NCBI GenBank assembly: GCA_949284615.1
Contig: CASDWL010000033.1
Location: 1-15,366 of the forward strand
Direction: 5' to 3'
Length of the DNA stretch: 15,366 nucleotides
Source of the DNA: an uncultured Mycoplasma sp.
GTDB taxonomy: Bacteria; Bacillota_I; Bacilli_A; Mycoplasmatales; Metamycoplasmataceae
Shown: piece after piece, positions 8,816 through 15,302 of the stretch
Layout of the letters: every line of letters begins with the position of its first letter
How positions within the stretch are numbered: the stretch's first letter is position 1
Notes under the pieces: generated by a model
Told to the model about the DNA's origin: nothing
Database searches by the model: none
What the model saw: only the letters and a program-made list of their open reading frames with translations
Translations under genes and position numbers: made by a program

Positions 8816-9133
8816 TTAAATTTCCTTTCCTGTTTTTTTATCAATTCTAATTTTCTTATCTTTATCAAATTTATATCCCACTCTAGACGCTATAGGAGAA
8901 CCTTTTTTAGATTCCTTTGATTTTAAAGCTACATTTGATATATGAATAGAAGCTTCTTTTGATTCAATTGAACCTTCAGTATTTTGTTGAGATGGTTTTC
9001 TATGTCTTACAACCATATTAACATCTTTAATAAAAACACGATTTTTCTTTTTGTCAATTTTTGTAATAAAACCAGTTTTACCTTTTTCAGATCCTGAGAT
9101 AACTACTACTTCATCATTTTTTTTCAATTTCAT
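8816..9133 (-). CDS. rplX: 50S ribosomal protein L24
   Basis: L24 starts large-subunit assembly and later sits by the exit tunnel. With the ATG at 9131-9133 the protein is 105 residues, the normal size. It begins MKLKKNDEVVVISGSEKGKT (the KOW motif), followed by KDVNMVVRHRKPSQQN and a C-terminal GYKFDKDKKIRIDKKTGKEI. An in-frame upstream ATG at 9164-9166 lies inside rplN and would add 11 unrelated residues. The chosen ATG has the strong SD GGAAAGGGG, which settles the start. Three bases separate the stop from rplE. Confidence 0.95.
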   Translation of the reverse strand: MKLKKNDEVVVISGSEKGKTGFITKIDKKKNRVFIKDVNMVVRHRKPSQQNTEGSIESKEASIHISNVALKSKESKKGSPIASRVGYKFDKDKKIRIDKKTGKEI

Positions 9134-9146
9134 AATTACCCCTTTC

Positions 9147-9515
9147 CTATATAACCTCTGGTGCAAGAGATACTATTTTTAAATAACCTTTTTCTCTTAA
9201 TTCACGAGCCACAGGTCCAAATACCCTTGTTCCTCTTGGAGTTCCATCTTCTTTAATAATAATTACTGCATTATCATCAAATTTAATATGAGAACCATCT
9301 TTTCTTTTTATGCCATATTTAGATCTTACAATTACTGCTTTTACTACTTGACCTTCTTTAACCATTCCATTAGGCAAAGCTTTTTTAATTGAACATACTA
9401 CAATATCACCAATATTTGATGTTTTCTTAACAGAACCACCAATATTTCTAATTAATCCAACTTCTTTAGCTCCTGAATTATCAGCAACTACTAATCTTGA
9501 TTGTTCTAAAACCAT
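9147..9515 (-). CDS. rplN: 50S ribosomal protein L14
   Basis: L14 is at the subunit interface, where it takes part in a bridge and is the docking site of the silencing factor RsfS. The 122-residue protein is the standard length. It carries [20 protein letters not shown] near 7-26, [20 protein letters not shown] near 64-83, and [20 protein letters not shown] near 91-110. The stop is TAG. Gene order marks this as the junction between the S10 and spc clusters, yet the gene overlaps rpsQ by one base, so there is no room for a separate promoter outside coding DNA. rplX follows after 13 bases. Confidence 0.97.
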   Translation of the reverse strand: MVLEQSRLVVADNSGAKEVGLIRNIGGSVKKTSNIGDIVVCSIKKALPNGMVKEGQVVKAVIVRSKYGIKRKDGSHIKFDDNAVIIIKEDGTPRGTRVFGPVARELREKGYLKIVSLAPEVI

Positions 9516-9790
9516 TAATTACCTTCTTTCACATGTTCTCTAATTTTTTCTAAACGGAATGTTTTTGTTTTTGAATAAGGTCTTGTTGATGTAATTTTTA
9601 CAATATCTCCAACTTTTGCTAATTCTTTTTCATCATGAGCTGCAAATTTCTTTGTTTTTCTAAAACGCTTTCCATATAAAGGGTGTCTAATATAAATATC
9701 AACAGCAACTATAATAGTTTTGGCATTTTTTGTTGAAACAACTCTTCCATTTAATGATTTTCTATTATTTGGTCTTACTTGTTGTTCCAT
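9515..9790 (-). CDS. rpsQ: 30S ribosomal protein S17
   Basis: S17 is an early-binding 16S rRNA protein with an OB fold. The 91-residue product is only slightly longer than usual (~85). It has [20 protein letters not shown], the [20 protein letters not shown] segment and [20 protein letters not shown], all family signatures. The ATG shares a base with the rpmC stop. The SD AAGGGG comes from the last rpmC codons. The stop overlaps the rplN start as TAATG, the fifth gene in a row joined this way (rpsC to rplN). No unusual residues or TGA codons. Confidence 0.96.
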   Translation of the reverse strand: MEQQVRPNNRKSLNGRVVSTKNAKTIIVAVDIYIRHPLYGKRFRKTKKFAAHDEKELAKVGDIVKITSTRPYSKTKTFRLEKIREHVKEGN

Positions 9791-10095
9791 TATTTATCCC
9801 CTTCTTTTGCAATTTTAGTTGTTGTTTTATTATTAGTTTTTGGTTTTTTGGTTGAAGTTGCTTTTACTATTTTTTCTTTTGAATTTGAAGTAGTAGATGA
9901 TGTTTTGTTTATTTCATGTTGTCTAATAGCTGTTAATACTCTTGCAATGTCACGACGAACTAATTTAATTTTATGTGTTTGATCTTGTTGTTGAGTTTTA
10001 TTTTTTCAACCAAGAGTAAATGATTCAGCTTTTAAATCATTTAATAATTCATTTAATTCATTAATTGATTTATTCTCAATATCTTTAAATTTCAT
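9790..10095 (-). CDS. rpmC: 50S ribosomal protein L29 with Lys/Thr-rich C-terminal tail
   Basis: L29 is a small two-helix protein next to L23 at the tunnel exit, part of the docking site for nascent-chain factors. The core is recognisable: [20 protein letters not shown], then LKAESFTLGWKNKTQQQDQT, then IKLVRRDIARVLTAIRQHE ending near 61. The family is about 65 residues; this one is 101. The extra ~38 residues are rich in K, T and S with almost no hydrophobics and end KEGDK. Trp30 is TGA (10006-10008). It overlaps rplP upstream and rpsQ downstream by one base each (TAATG), with SDs inside the preceding gene. Confidence 0.92.
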
Positions 10096-10529
10096 TATTT
10101 ACCACCCTCTGCCAAAGATTCATCTTTTGATAGAATTTTTACTTTCACTGGTAATTTATGCCCACCTAATCTTAAAGCTTCTTTTGCAATTTCTTCACTA
10201 ACACCTTTTACTTCAAACATCATAGTGTTTTCTTTAACTACAGCCACTCATTTTTCAGGATTACCTTTACCTTTCCCCATCCTTACCCCAATTGGTTTAG
10301 ATGTTAAAGATAAATGAGGGAAAATTCTAATAATAACCTTTCCTTCTCTACCCATTCTTCTTGTAATAGCAATTCTTGCTGCTTCAATTTGTCTTGCACT
10401 TACTCATGCAGATGATTTTGCTTGTAAACCAAACTCACCAAAAGAAACTTTATTTCCTTTATATGCTTTTTGTTTATCATGGTAGATTTTGAAGGTTTTA
10501 CGATGTTTAGTTCTTTTTGGTTGTAACAT
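10095..10529 (-). CDS. rplP: 50S ribosomal protein L16
   Basis: L16 is placed late in large-subunit assembly, near the A-site tRNA elbow. The 144-residue product matches the family length. It starts [14 protein letters not shown], continues with [20 protein letters not shown], and has the [20 protein letters not shown] block near 78-97. Both tryptophans (42 and 94) are TGA, so no long open frame shows under the standard code. The ATG shares one base with the rpsC stop, with AAGG just upstream. The stop overlaps rpmC as TAATG, and the C-terminal AEGGK codons provide the rpmC SD. Confidence 0.95.
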
Positions 10530-11176
10530 TATTTACCTTCTTTCACATCACCAAGTGATAACCAAACTTTTACTCCGATTGCACCATAAGTTGTTCTTGC
10601 AGTTGCAGTTGCATAATCAACATTTTGTCTTAATGTATGTAATTTCATTTCACCTTCTGAATAACCTTCAGATCTAGCCATATCAACACCATTTAAACGA
10701 CCACTAACTTTGGTTTTAATTCCTACCGCTCCTTCCTTCATAGCATCACGAATAGCTTGTTTTTGAGCATTTCTAAATGAACCTCTATTTTCTAATTTAA
10801 TTGCTATTTCTTCTGCTAATAATTTTGCATTTAAAGCTGGTTTTTCAATTGTTACTACTTCAATAGTTAAATCTAATTTTCTATTTCTTGTGAATTTTTG
10901 AATATCTTTTATTAATTTTTTAACATTAGATCCTTCTTGACCTAATACTGCTCCAGGTTTTGCTGTATGAATATAAAGAATAGCTTTTCCATCTTGAAAT
11001 CTTTTAATATTCAAATTCCCAATCTCATATTCTCTTGTAAATTGCTCAAGATATTGGTAAATTTTTTGGTCTTCTAAAAGTAATTTAGCAAAATCTTTTT
11101 TATCAGCATATCAAATTGTATTATGCTCTTTAGTAACTCCATAACGGAATCCATTTGGATTAACTTTTTGTCCCAT
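10529..11176 (-). CDS. rpsC: 30S ribosomal protein S3
   Basis: S3 forms the mRNA entry channel with S4 and S5 and has helicase-associated surfaces. The 215-residue protein begins [14 protein letters not shown]. It has the KH domain GxxG loop as GQEG near 79-82, and the C-terminal domain with [18 protein letters not shown]. Trp22 is TGA (11111-11113), while Trp205 is TGG, the only TGG tryptophan I find in the window. The start is chosen by homology and by a very strong SD, AAGGAGG, 6 bases upstream. An internal TTG near 11014 is not the start. The stop overlaps the rplP ATG. Confidence 0.96.
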
Positions 11177-11187
11177 TATTTACCTCC

Positions 11188-11553
11188 TTATTTTTTGTTA
11201 TTTCTTTCTTGAGAATCTTTTTCTTCTAATTTAATGATCATATGAGATGTTCTTTTAAAAATTGAATATGCACGACCTTGTGACCTTGGTTGAAATCTTT
11301 TTAATGTTGGTCCTTCATTAATTAAGACTTCTGATAAATATAATTTATCAACATTCATTCCATTATTATTAATAGCATTTGCAATTGCAGATTCTAGTAA
11401 TTTTAATAATAATCTAGCAGCTTTTTTATTTGAGTTTTTTAAGATTGATAAAGCTTCTTTGGTTGTTTTGTTTCTAATTAAATCAGCAACAAGACGGGCT
11501 TTTTGGGCTGAAATTCTTTGTAATTTTAATTGTGCAATAGCTTGTGTTTTCAT
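11188..11553 (-). CDS. rplV: 50S ribosomal protein L22
   Basis: L22 spans the large subunit and narrows the exit tunnel with its long hairpin. The product is 121 residues, near the usual 110-115. It has the N-terminal RISAQKARLVADLIRNKTTK helix region, then NAINNNGMNVDKLYLSEVLI, and the tunnel-hairpin motif RFQPRSQGRAYSIFKRTSH. The C-terminal KDSQERNNKK is a short extra tail. The SD is weak (an AGGAAAG stretch some 14 bases upstream), and the gene starts 3 bases after the rpsS stop, which suggests coupling. No TGA codons occur in it. Confidence 0.95.
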   Translation of the reverse strand: MKTQAIAQLKLQRISAQKARLVADLIRNKTTKEALSILKNSNKKAARLLLKLLESAIANAINNNGMNVDKLYLSEVLINEGPTLKRFQPRSQGRAYSIFKRTSHMIIKLEEKDSQERNNKK

Positions 11554-11556
11554 AAA

Positions 11557-11835
11557 TTATTTTTTCTTTCCTTTATCAGCCCCATGACCTGTATAAGTTC
11601 TTGTTGGTGAGAATTCTCCCAATTTATGCCCAACCATATCATCTGTTACATAAACATCAATAAATTTTCTACCATTATGAACTTGAAATGTTAGCCCCAC
11701 AAATTCTGGAAATATTGTTGAACGTCTAGATCAAGTTTTAATAGGTTTTTTAGGAGCTTTTTTTGTATTAATAGCTTCTACTTTTTTTAATAAATGGTCA
11801 TCTGCAAATGGACCTTTTTTAAGTGATCTTCCCAT
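11557..11835 (-). CDS. rpsS: 30S ribosomal protein S19
   Basis: S19 is in the small-subunit head and contacts S13 and L5 across the subunit bridge. The 92-residue product is the normal length and begins [18 protein letters not shown]. It carries the family segments [20 protein letters not shown] and [12 protein letters not shown], with a basic KGKKK end. Trp35 (KTWSRRST) is a TGA codon, which splits the gene under the standard code. The ATG shares a base with the rplB stop, and AAGGAG lies in the last rplB codons. Three bases separate its stop from rplV. Confidence 0.95.
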
Positions 11836-12683
11836 TATTTTTCAGCTCCTTTCCGTCTTCTAATTATTAATTTATTTGATGATTTTTTAGTATCTCTTGT
11901 TTTAACTCCAAGAGCTTTTTTACCTCATAGAGTCATTGGGCTTTTACGACCAATAGGTTGTTTTCCTTCCCCTCCACCATGCGGGTGATCGATAGGGTTC
12001 ATAACAGATCCTCTAACAGTTGGTCTTATTCCTTTATGGCGATTTCTTCCTGCTTTACCAATATTAATTAATGAATGCTCTTCATTTCCAACAACACCAA
12101 TTGTTGCTCTTGCTTTTGGCAAGAATTTTCTCACTTCACCTGATTTTAATCTAACAATTACATATTTTTTAGATTCATCCATCCCAAGGATTTGAGCAGA
12201 AGAAGCAGCTGAACGAGCTAACTTTGCTCCTGCACCAGGTTGTATTTCTAAATTATGAATAAATGTACCTTCTGGAATATTTTCAAGTGGCAATGTATTT
12301 CCTACTTTGATATCTACATTAGGACCTGATACAATAGTATCTCCTACTTGTAATCCCTTTGGATGGATAATGTATCTCTTTTCTCCATCTTGATAAACAA
12401 CTAAAGAAATATTTGCTGAACGATTTGGATCATATTCAATAGAAGCAATTCTTCCAATAATTCCATCTTTGTTTCTTTTAAAATCTATAATACGATATTT
12501 TCTTTTTGCTCTAGAACCTTTGTGTCTTGTTGTTATTTTACCTTGGTTATTTCTACCTGATTGAGGTTGTAAAATAGTTAATAAAGATTTTTCAGGTTCA
12601 TGACCACTAAGATTTTTATTATAATCTAACACTGTCATGTTACGACGGCCATTAGTTGTGGGTTTTAAATACTTAATTGCCAT
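11835..12683 (-). CDS. rplB: 50S ribosomal protein L2
   Basis: L2 binds 23S rRNA, helps join the subunits and supports the peptidyl transferase centre. The protein is 282 residues, close to the family norm. It starts [20 protein letters not shown]. The conserved [10 protein letters not shown] block, which holds the functionally important histidine, is at 232-241. It is followed by PIGRKSP and a C-terminal KLIIRRRKG. Trp253 is a TGA codon (11925-11927); without reassignment the last 30 residues would be lost. The SD AAAGGAG sits 7 bases before the ATG. The stop overlaps the rpsS start as TAATG. No extra tail is present, unlike its neighbours L3, L4 and L23. Confidence 0.96.
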
Positions 12684-12741
12684 ATCTTTACTCCTTTGCT
12701 TAAAAATATTTTTTACTTTTTTCTTCTAAGCTTTTAAAAAC

Positions 12742-13227
12742 TTATTTATCTTCTTTAGTTGTTTTTGATTCTTTTTTTTCTTCTACAGAATTTTTTTCTT
12801 TAGAACTAGATGTTTGTGATTTTTCTTTTGCTTCTTTTGCTTTTTTAATTTTTTCTGCTGCTTTTTTCTCTGCTTCACTAATTTCTTTTACTTGAGCTTT
12901 AATTTGATCATTATTTGATTCTTTTAATTTTTCATCTTGAGCTATTCCTTCATCTGGAAGAATTTGAATTGATCCTTCAGCAAGTTTTATAATAGCTTTT
13001 TTATATCCTGCAACAAATCCATTAAATCTTCCTACACGTTTTGGTTTTCTTGGAACATTAAAAGTATTAATTGATTCTACTTTTACTTGAAAAATAAATT
13101 CTACTGCTCTTTTAATTTCAAATTTTGTTGCTCTACGATCAACAGCAAAAGTATAAACATTTGATTGCATTTGCTGATATGTTTTTTCTGTCAAAATTGG
13201 ATATTTAATAATGCTTGTTAATTCCAT
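12742..13227 (-). CDS. rplW: 50S ribosomal protein L23 with Lys/Glu-rich C-terminal tail
   Basis: L23 lies at the tunnel exit, where trigger factor, SRP and the Sec translocon dock. The core (1 to about 92) has the usual features: IIKYPILTEKTY, then RRATKFEIKRAVEFIFQVKV, then NTFNVPRKPKRVGRFNG. The family is normally about 95-100 residues; here it is 161. The extra 65-70 residues are rich in K, E, A and S (for example EAEKKAAEKIKKAKEAKEK), probably a charged helix followed by a disordered end. The ATG shares its A with the rplD stop. A 58-base gap follows before rplB, the longest between genes in the window, and no strong structure is seen in it. Confidence 0.95.
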   Translation of the reverse strand: MELTSIIKYPILTEKTYQQMQSNVYTFAVDRRATKFEIKRAVEFIFQVKVESINTFNVPRKPKRVGRFNGFVAGYKKAIIKLAEGSIQILPDEGIAQDEKLKESNNDQIKAQVKEISEAEKKAAEKIKKAKEAKEKSQTSSSKEKNSVEEKKESKTTKEDK

Positions 13228-13916
13228 TATTTAGCCATCCCTTCTAATTTTTTAACATCTTCAGAAGTTAAAATTAAAGCATCTGTTCATAATAAAGCTT
13301 CTACAGTTAATGAAGATAATTTAATAGCTGCTACATTTGGAATATTATTTGCTGATAAATAAATATTCTCATCTGAAGAAACAATAACAATTCTTTTTCT
13401 TCCTTCTAAATTTAACCCTTTAATCTGTTTTAATAATTCTTTTGTTTTTGGTTCTTTTAATTTAATTGAATCATCAACTAAGACTGAACCTTCTTGAGCT
13501 AATAATGATAAGGCTGAGAAAAATGCTAATTTTCTTAATTTTTTGTTTACTTTTAAAGAATAATTTCTTTCAGGTTTAGGACCAAATGCTCTACCTCCAC
13601 CTACAAATTGTGGTGATCTTAATGATCCTTGTCTTGCTCTACCAGTTCCTTTTTGTTTTCAAGGTTTTTTTCCTGTTCCAGATACTTCTGCTCTAGATTT
13701 AACACGATGTGTTCCTTGACGTCTTGATGCTCTTTCCATCATAATAGTGTCAAACATTGCTTGATTATGAATTTTTGCTTCAAAAACATTTTTTGGTAAT
13801 GGAACTTTATTATTTAATGGTTTCAATGAAGAAGGAGAAGTTTTTGATGCTTTTTTTGATTTTTCAGTACTACTTTTAACCACTTTAGCACTTGTTTTTT
13901 TAGTAGTATTTGGCAT
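13227..13916 (-). CDS. rplD: 50S ribosomal protein L4 with basic N-terminal extension
   Basis: L4 lines the exit tunnel and in enterobacteria also represses its own S10 operon. The protein is 229 residues. A Ser/Lys/Thr-rich stretch at 1-36 precedes the core, which begins around VPLPKNVFEAKIHNQAMF. The hallmark block ERASRRQGTHRVKSRAEVSG runs into TGKKPWKQKGTGRARQGS, and GGGRAFGPKP follows. Trp86 and Trp210 are TGA codons, so a standard-code reading would break it twice. The start is fixed by the TAATG overlap with rplC and the SD AAGGAG within the rplC tail. The stop overlaps the rplW ATG the same way. L4 is a natural candidate ligand for the operon leader, but that is inference. Confidence 0.95.
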
Positions 13917-14782
13917 TATTTATCTCCTTCCTTACTTTTTTTATCTTCATTATTATTAGATTCTTTATTTTCTTCTGCCTTAGCTTGTTCTTCTTGTTCT
14001 TTTTGAGCTTGAGCTGTTTCAACAATTTCTTTCATTTCTTCTACAGTCATATCTGCATTTATTTCAGCACCAACTTTTTTAGACTCTTCTAATAATTCAT
14101 TTTTTTCAATTTCAGTTTTGAAGTTTACTAATTTAATTTCTTCTTTATTTGAAAGCTGTTTCACTGCTTGTTTAATAATAACGAAAGATTTATTAGGACC
14201 TGGTATAGAACCTTTAACTAAAATATAATGATCCTTTTCATTAACATCTACAATAACCAAGTTTTGTACTGTTCTTTGAACATTTCCTAAGTGACCAGGC
14301 ATTGTCATACCTTTAAACACTTTGTTTCCTGAAATATCTCCAAGTGATCCTGTTTGACGAATTGGTTGTGATCCTCCACCACCCCCATGTGATTTAGGTC
14401 CTATATGTTGATTTCATCTTTTAATAGTTCCAGCAAATCCCTTACCTTTTGAAATTCCTGTAATATCAACTAATTCCCCTGATTTGAATATTGAAGGTTT
14501 AATTTCATCTCCTAATTTATATCCTTCCATATCACGTATTTCTTTAACGAAGCGCTTAGGAGTTGTGTTAGCTTTTTTAAAATGATTTATCATTGCTTTA
14601 GATGAATGTTTTTCTTTTTTTTCATTTGTTGCTAATTGCAAAGCATTATAACCATTTTTTTCTTTAGTTAGAACTTTTGTTACTACATTTTTTTCAATTT
14701 CAATGATAGTAACTGGAATTGAATATCCATGATCTGAATAGATCTGAGTCATTCCAACTTTTTTACCTAAGATTCCTTTCAT
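13916..14782 (-). CDS. rplC: 50S ribosomal protein L3 with long charged C-terminal tail
   Basis: L3 is an early large-subunit assembly protein whose loop reaches toward the peptidyl transferase centre. The protein is 288 residues against about 210 in the family. It starts [15 protein letters not shown], carries a five-glycine SHGGGGGSQ loop near 132-139, and has [12 protein letters not shown] near 155-165. Trp123 is a TGA codon (14414-14416). Residues from about 208 to 288 form an extra acidic/basic tail rich in E, K, Q and N, likely helical then disordered, ending KEGDK. The SD AGGAAAATC precedes the ATG. The stop overlaps the rplD start as TAATG, and the tail's last codons hold the rplD SD. 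Confidence 0.95.
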
Positions 14783-14801
14783 GATTTTCCTACCTTATTT
14801 T

Positions 14802-15110
14802 TTATTTTTTAACTACTATTGAAATATTTACTCCAGCTGGTAATTCTAATCTAGATAACTTATCTAAAATATCTTTTGAAGAATTATTTAAAACTATTAA
14901 TCTTTTATGTGTTCTTCTTTCAAATTGCTCTCTAGATTTTTTGTTAATATGAACAGATCTTAATATTGTAAATTCTTCATATTTTGTAGGTAGTGGAACA
15001 GGTCCACTATATTTTGCACCAGCTGCTTTAATAGCACTAACAAGTTTCATCGCTGCTTGATCCACTAATGGGGCTTCAAAAGCAGATAATTTAATGTTTA
15101 CTTTTTCCAT
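14802..15110 (-). CDS. rpsJ: 30S ribosomal protein S10
   Basis: S10 sits in the head of the small subunit and, outside the ribosome, pairs with NusB in antitermination. The protein is 102 residues, matching the family's usual ~103. It carries the typical LPTKYEEFTILRSVHINKKS segment and the following REQFERRTHKRL. The ATG at 15108-15110 aligns with normal S10 N-termini. The same frame stays open upstream to about 15218, but that part overlaps the leader hairpin and resembles no S10, so I do not include it. It is the first gene of the superoperon; a 19-base gap separates it from rplC. Its SD is unusually distant and may be masked by the leader structure. Confidence 0.95.
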   Translation of the reverse strand: MEKVNIKLSAFEAPLVDQAAMKLVSAIKAAGAKYSGPVPLPTKYEEFTILRSVHINKKSREQFERRTHKRLIVLNNSSKDILDKLSRLELPAGVNISIVVKK

Positions 15111-15122
15111 ATTTTTTAATTC

Positions 15123-15134
15123 AGTTGTCTCCTT
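15123..15134 (-). promoter_or_regulatory. rpsJ Shine-Dalgarno with anti-loop sequence
   Basis: The minus strand reads AAGGAG (15134-15129), continuing directly into ACAACU. The last AG of the SD plus the next six bases form AGACAACU, which can pair with the apical part of the leader hairpin. The SD lies 18 bases from the rpsJ ATG, much further than elsewhere in this operon. Either the intervening bases fold, or an upstream non-ATG start such as TTA at 15117-15119 (9-base spacing) is used. Confidence 0.6.
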
Positions 15135-15167
15135 TTGTTCTTTTTGAACTAACTCCACATAAATGCA

Positions 15168-15201
15168 TGATACACGATAGACAACTATTCTCCGTGTATC
15201 A
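15168..15201 (-). promoter_or_regulatory. Bulged leader hairpin upstream of rpsJ
   Basis: On the minus-strand RNA the order is UGAUACACG, then GAGA, AUAG, UUGU, CUAU, CGUGUAUCA. The outer 9 bp and inner 4 bp pair perfectly, giving 13 bp with a four-base GAGA bulge on the 5' side and a UUGU loop. No U-run follows, so it is not an intrinsic terminator. The apical sequence AGUUGUCU (15186-15179) is perfectly complementary to AGACAACU (15130-15123), which overlaps the rpsJ SD. The structure is seen in the sequence; a regulatory role, perhaps autoregulation by a protein of this operon, is inference. Confidence 0.6.
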
Positions 15202-15237
15202 AGAACCTCATGCTTCAAAGTTATAGTTTCATGATAT

Positions 15238-15243
15238 ATTATA
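15238..15243 (-). promoter_or_regulatory. Candidate -10 box (proximal) for the S10 operon
   Basis: The minus strand reads TATAAT within GTTATATAATATATC, with no recognisable -35. A start about 7 bases downstream, near 15230, would give a 5' leader of roughly 120 nt before the rpsJ ATG. That leader would contain the whole hairpin at 15168-15201. It is preferred slightly over the distal box because it lies close to, but outside, that structure. Confidence 0.4.
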
Positions 15244-15261
15244 TAACAAACAAAAAATGTT

Positions 15262-15267
15262 ATTATA
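15262..15267 (-). promoter_or_regulatory. Candidate -10 box (distal) for the S10 operon
   Basis: The minus strand reads TATAAT here, a perfect match to the sigma-A -10 consensus. No good -35 element is visible 16-18 bases upstream, which is common in mycoplasmas. In DNA this AT-rich such a hexamer can arise by chance. It would place a start near 15255. The proximal box at 15238-15243 is an equal alternative. Confidence 0.3.
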
Positions 15268-15302
15268 AATAATTTCTGTTTATAAAATTACCAATTTCAA
15301 TA

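Noticed and set aside
12684..12741. Possible hairpin in the 58-base rplW-rplB gap (AAGTTTTTAAAAGCTT)
   Set aside because: The arms are short, imperfect and AT-only. I see no convincing terminator, promoter or small gene there.
13910..14092. Plus-strand frame rich in Phe, Leu and Ser opposite the L3 tail
   Set aside because: Poly-Phe/Ser content is simply the complement of the Lys/Glu codons of the L3 tail. It has no SD and no homology.
3438..14416. Apparent pseudogenes or frameshifts in rplC, rplD, secY, rplE and others when read with the standard code
   Set aside because: Each break is a TGA in frame at a Trp position and the sequence continues with family motifs in the same frame, so the genes are intact under code 4.
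15168..15201. Leader hairpin read as an intrinsic terminator or attenuator
   Set aside because: No U-run follows the 3' arm; the next bases are UGCAUUUAUGUGG, so classical intrinsic termination is unlikely.
15111..15218. 36-residue N-terminal extension of S10 in frame up to a TTG at 15218
   Set aside because: It overlaps the leader hairpin and the SD, matches no S10, and the ATG at 15110 aligns with the family N-terminus.
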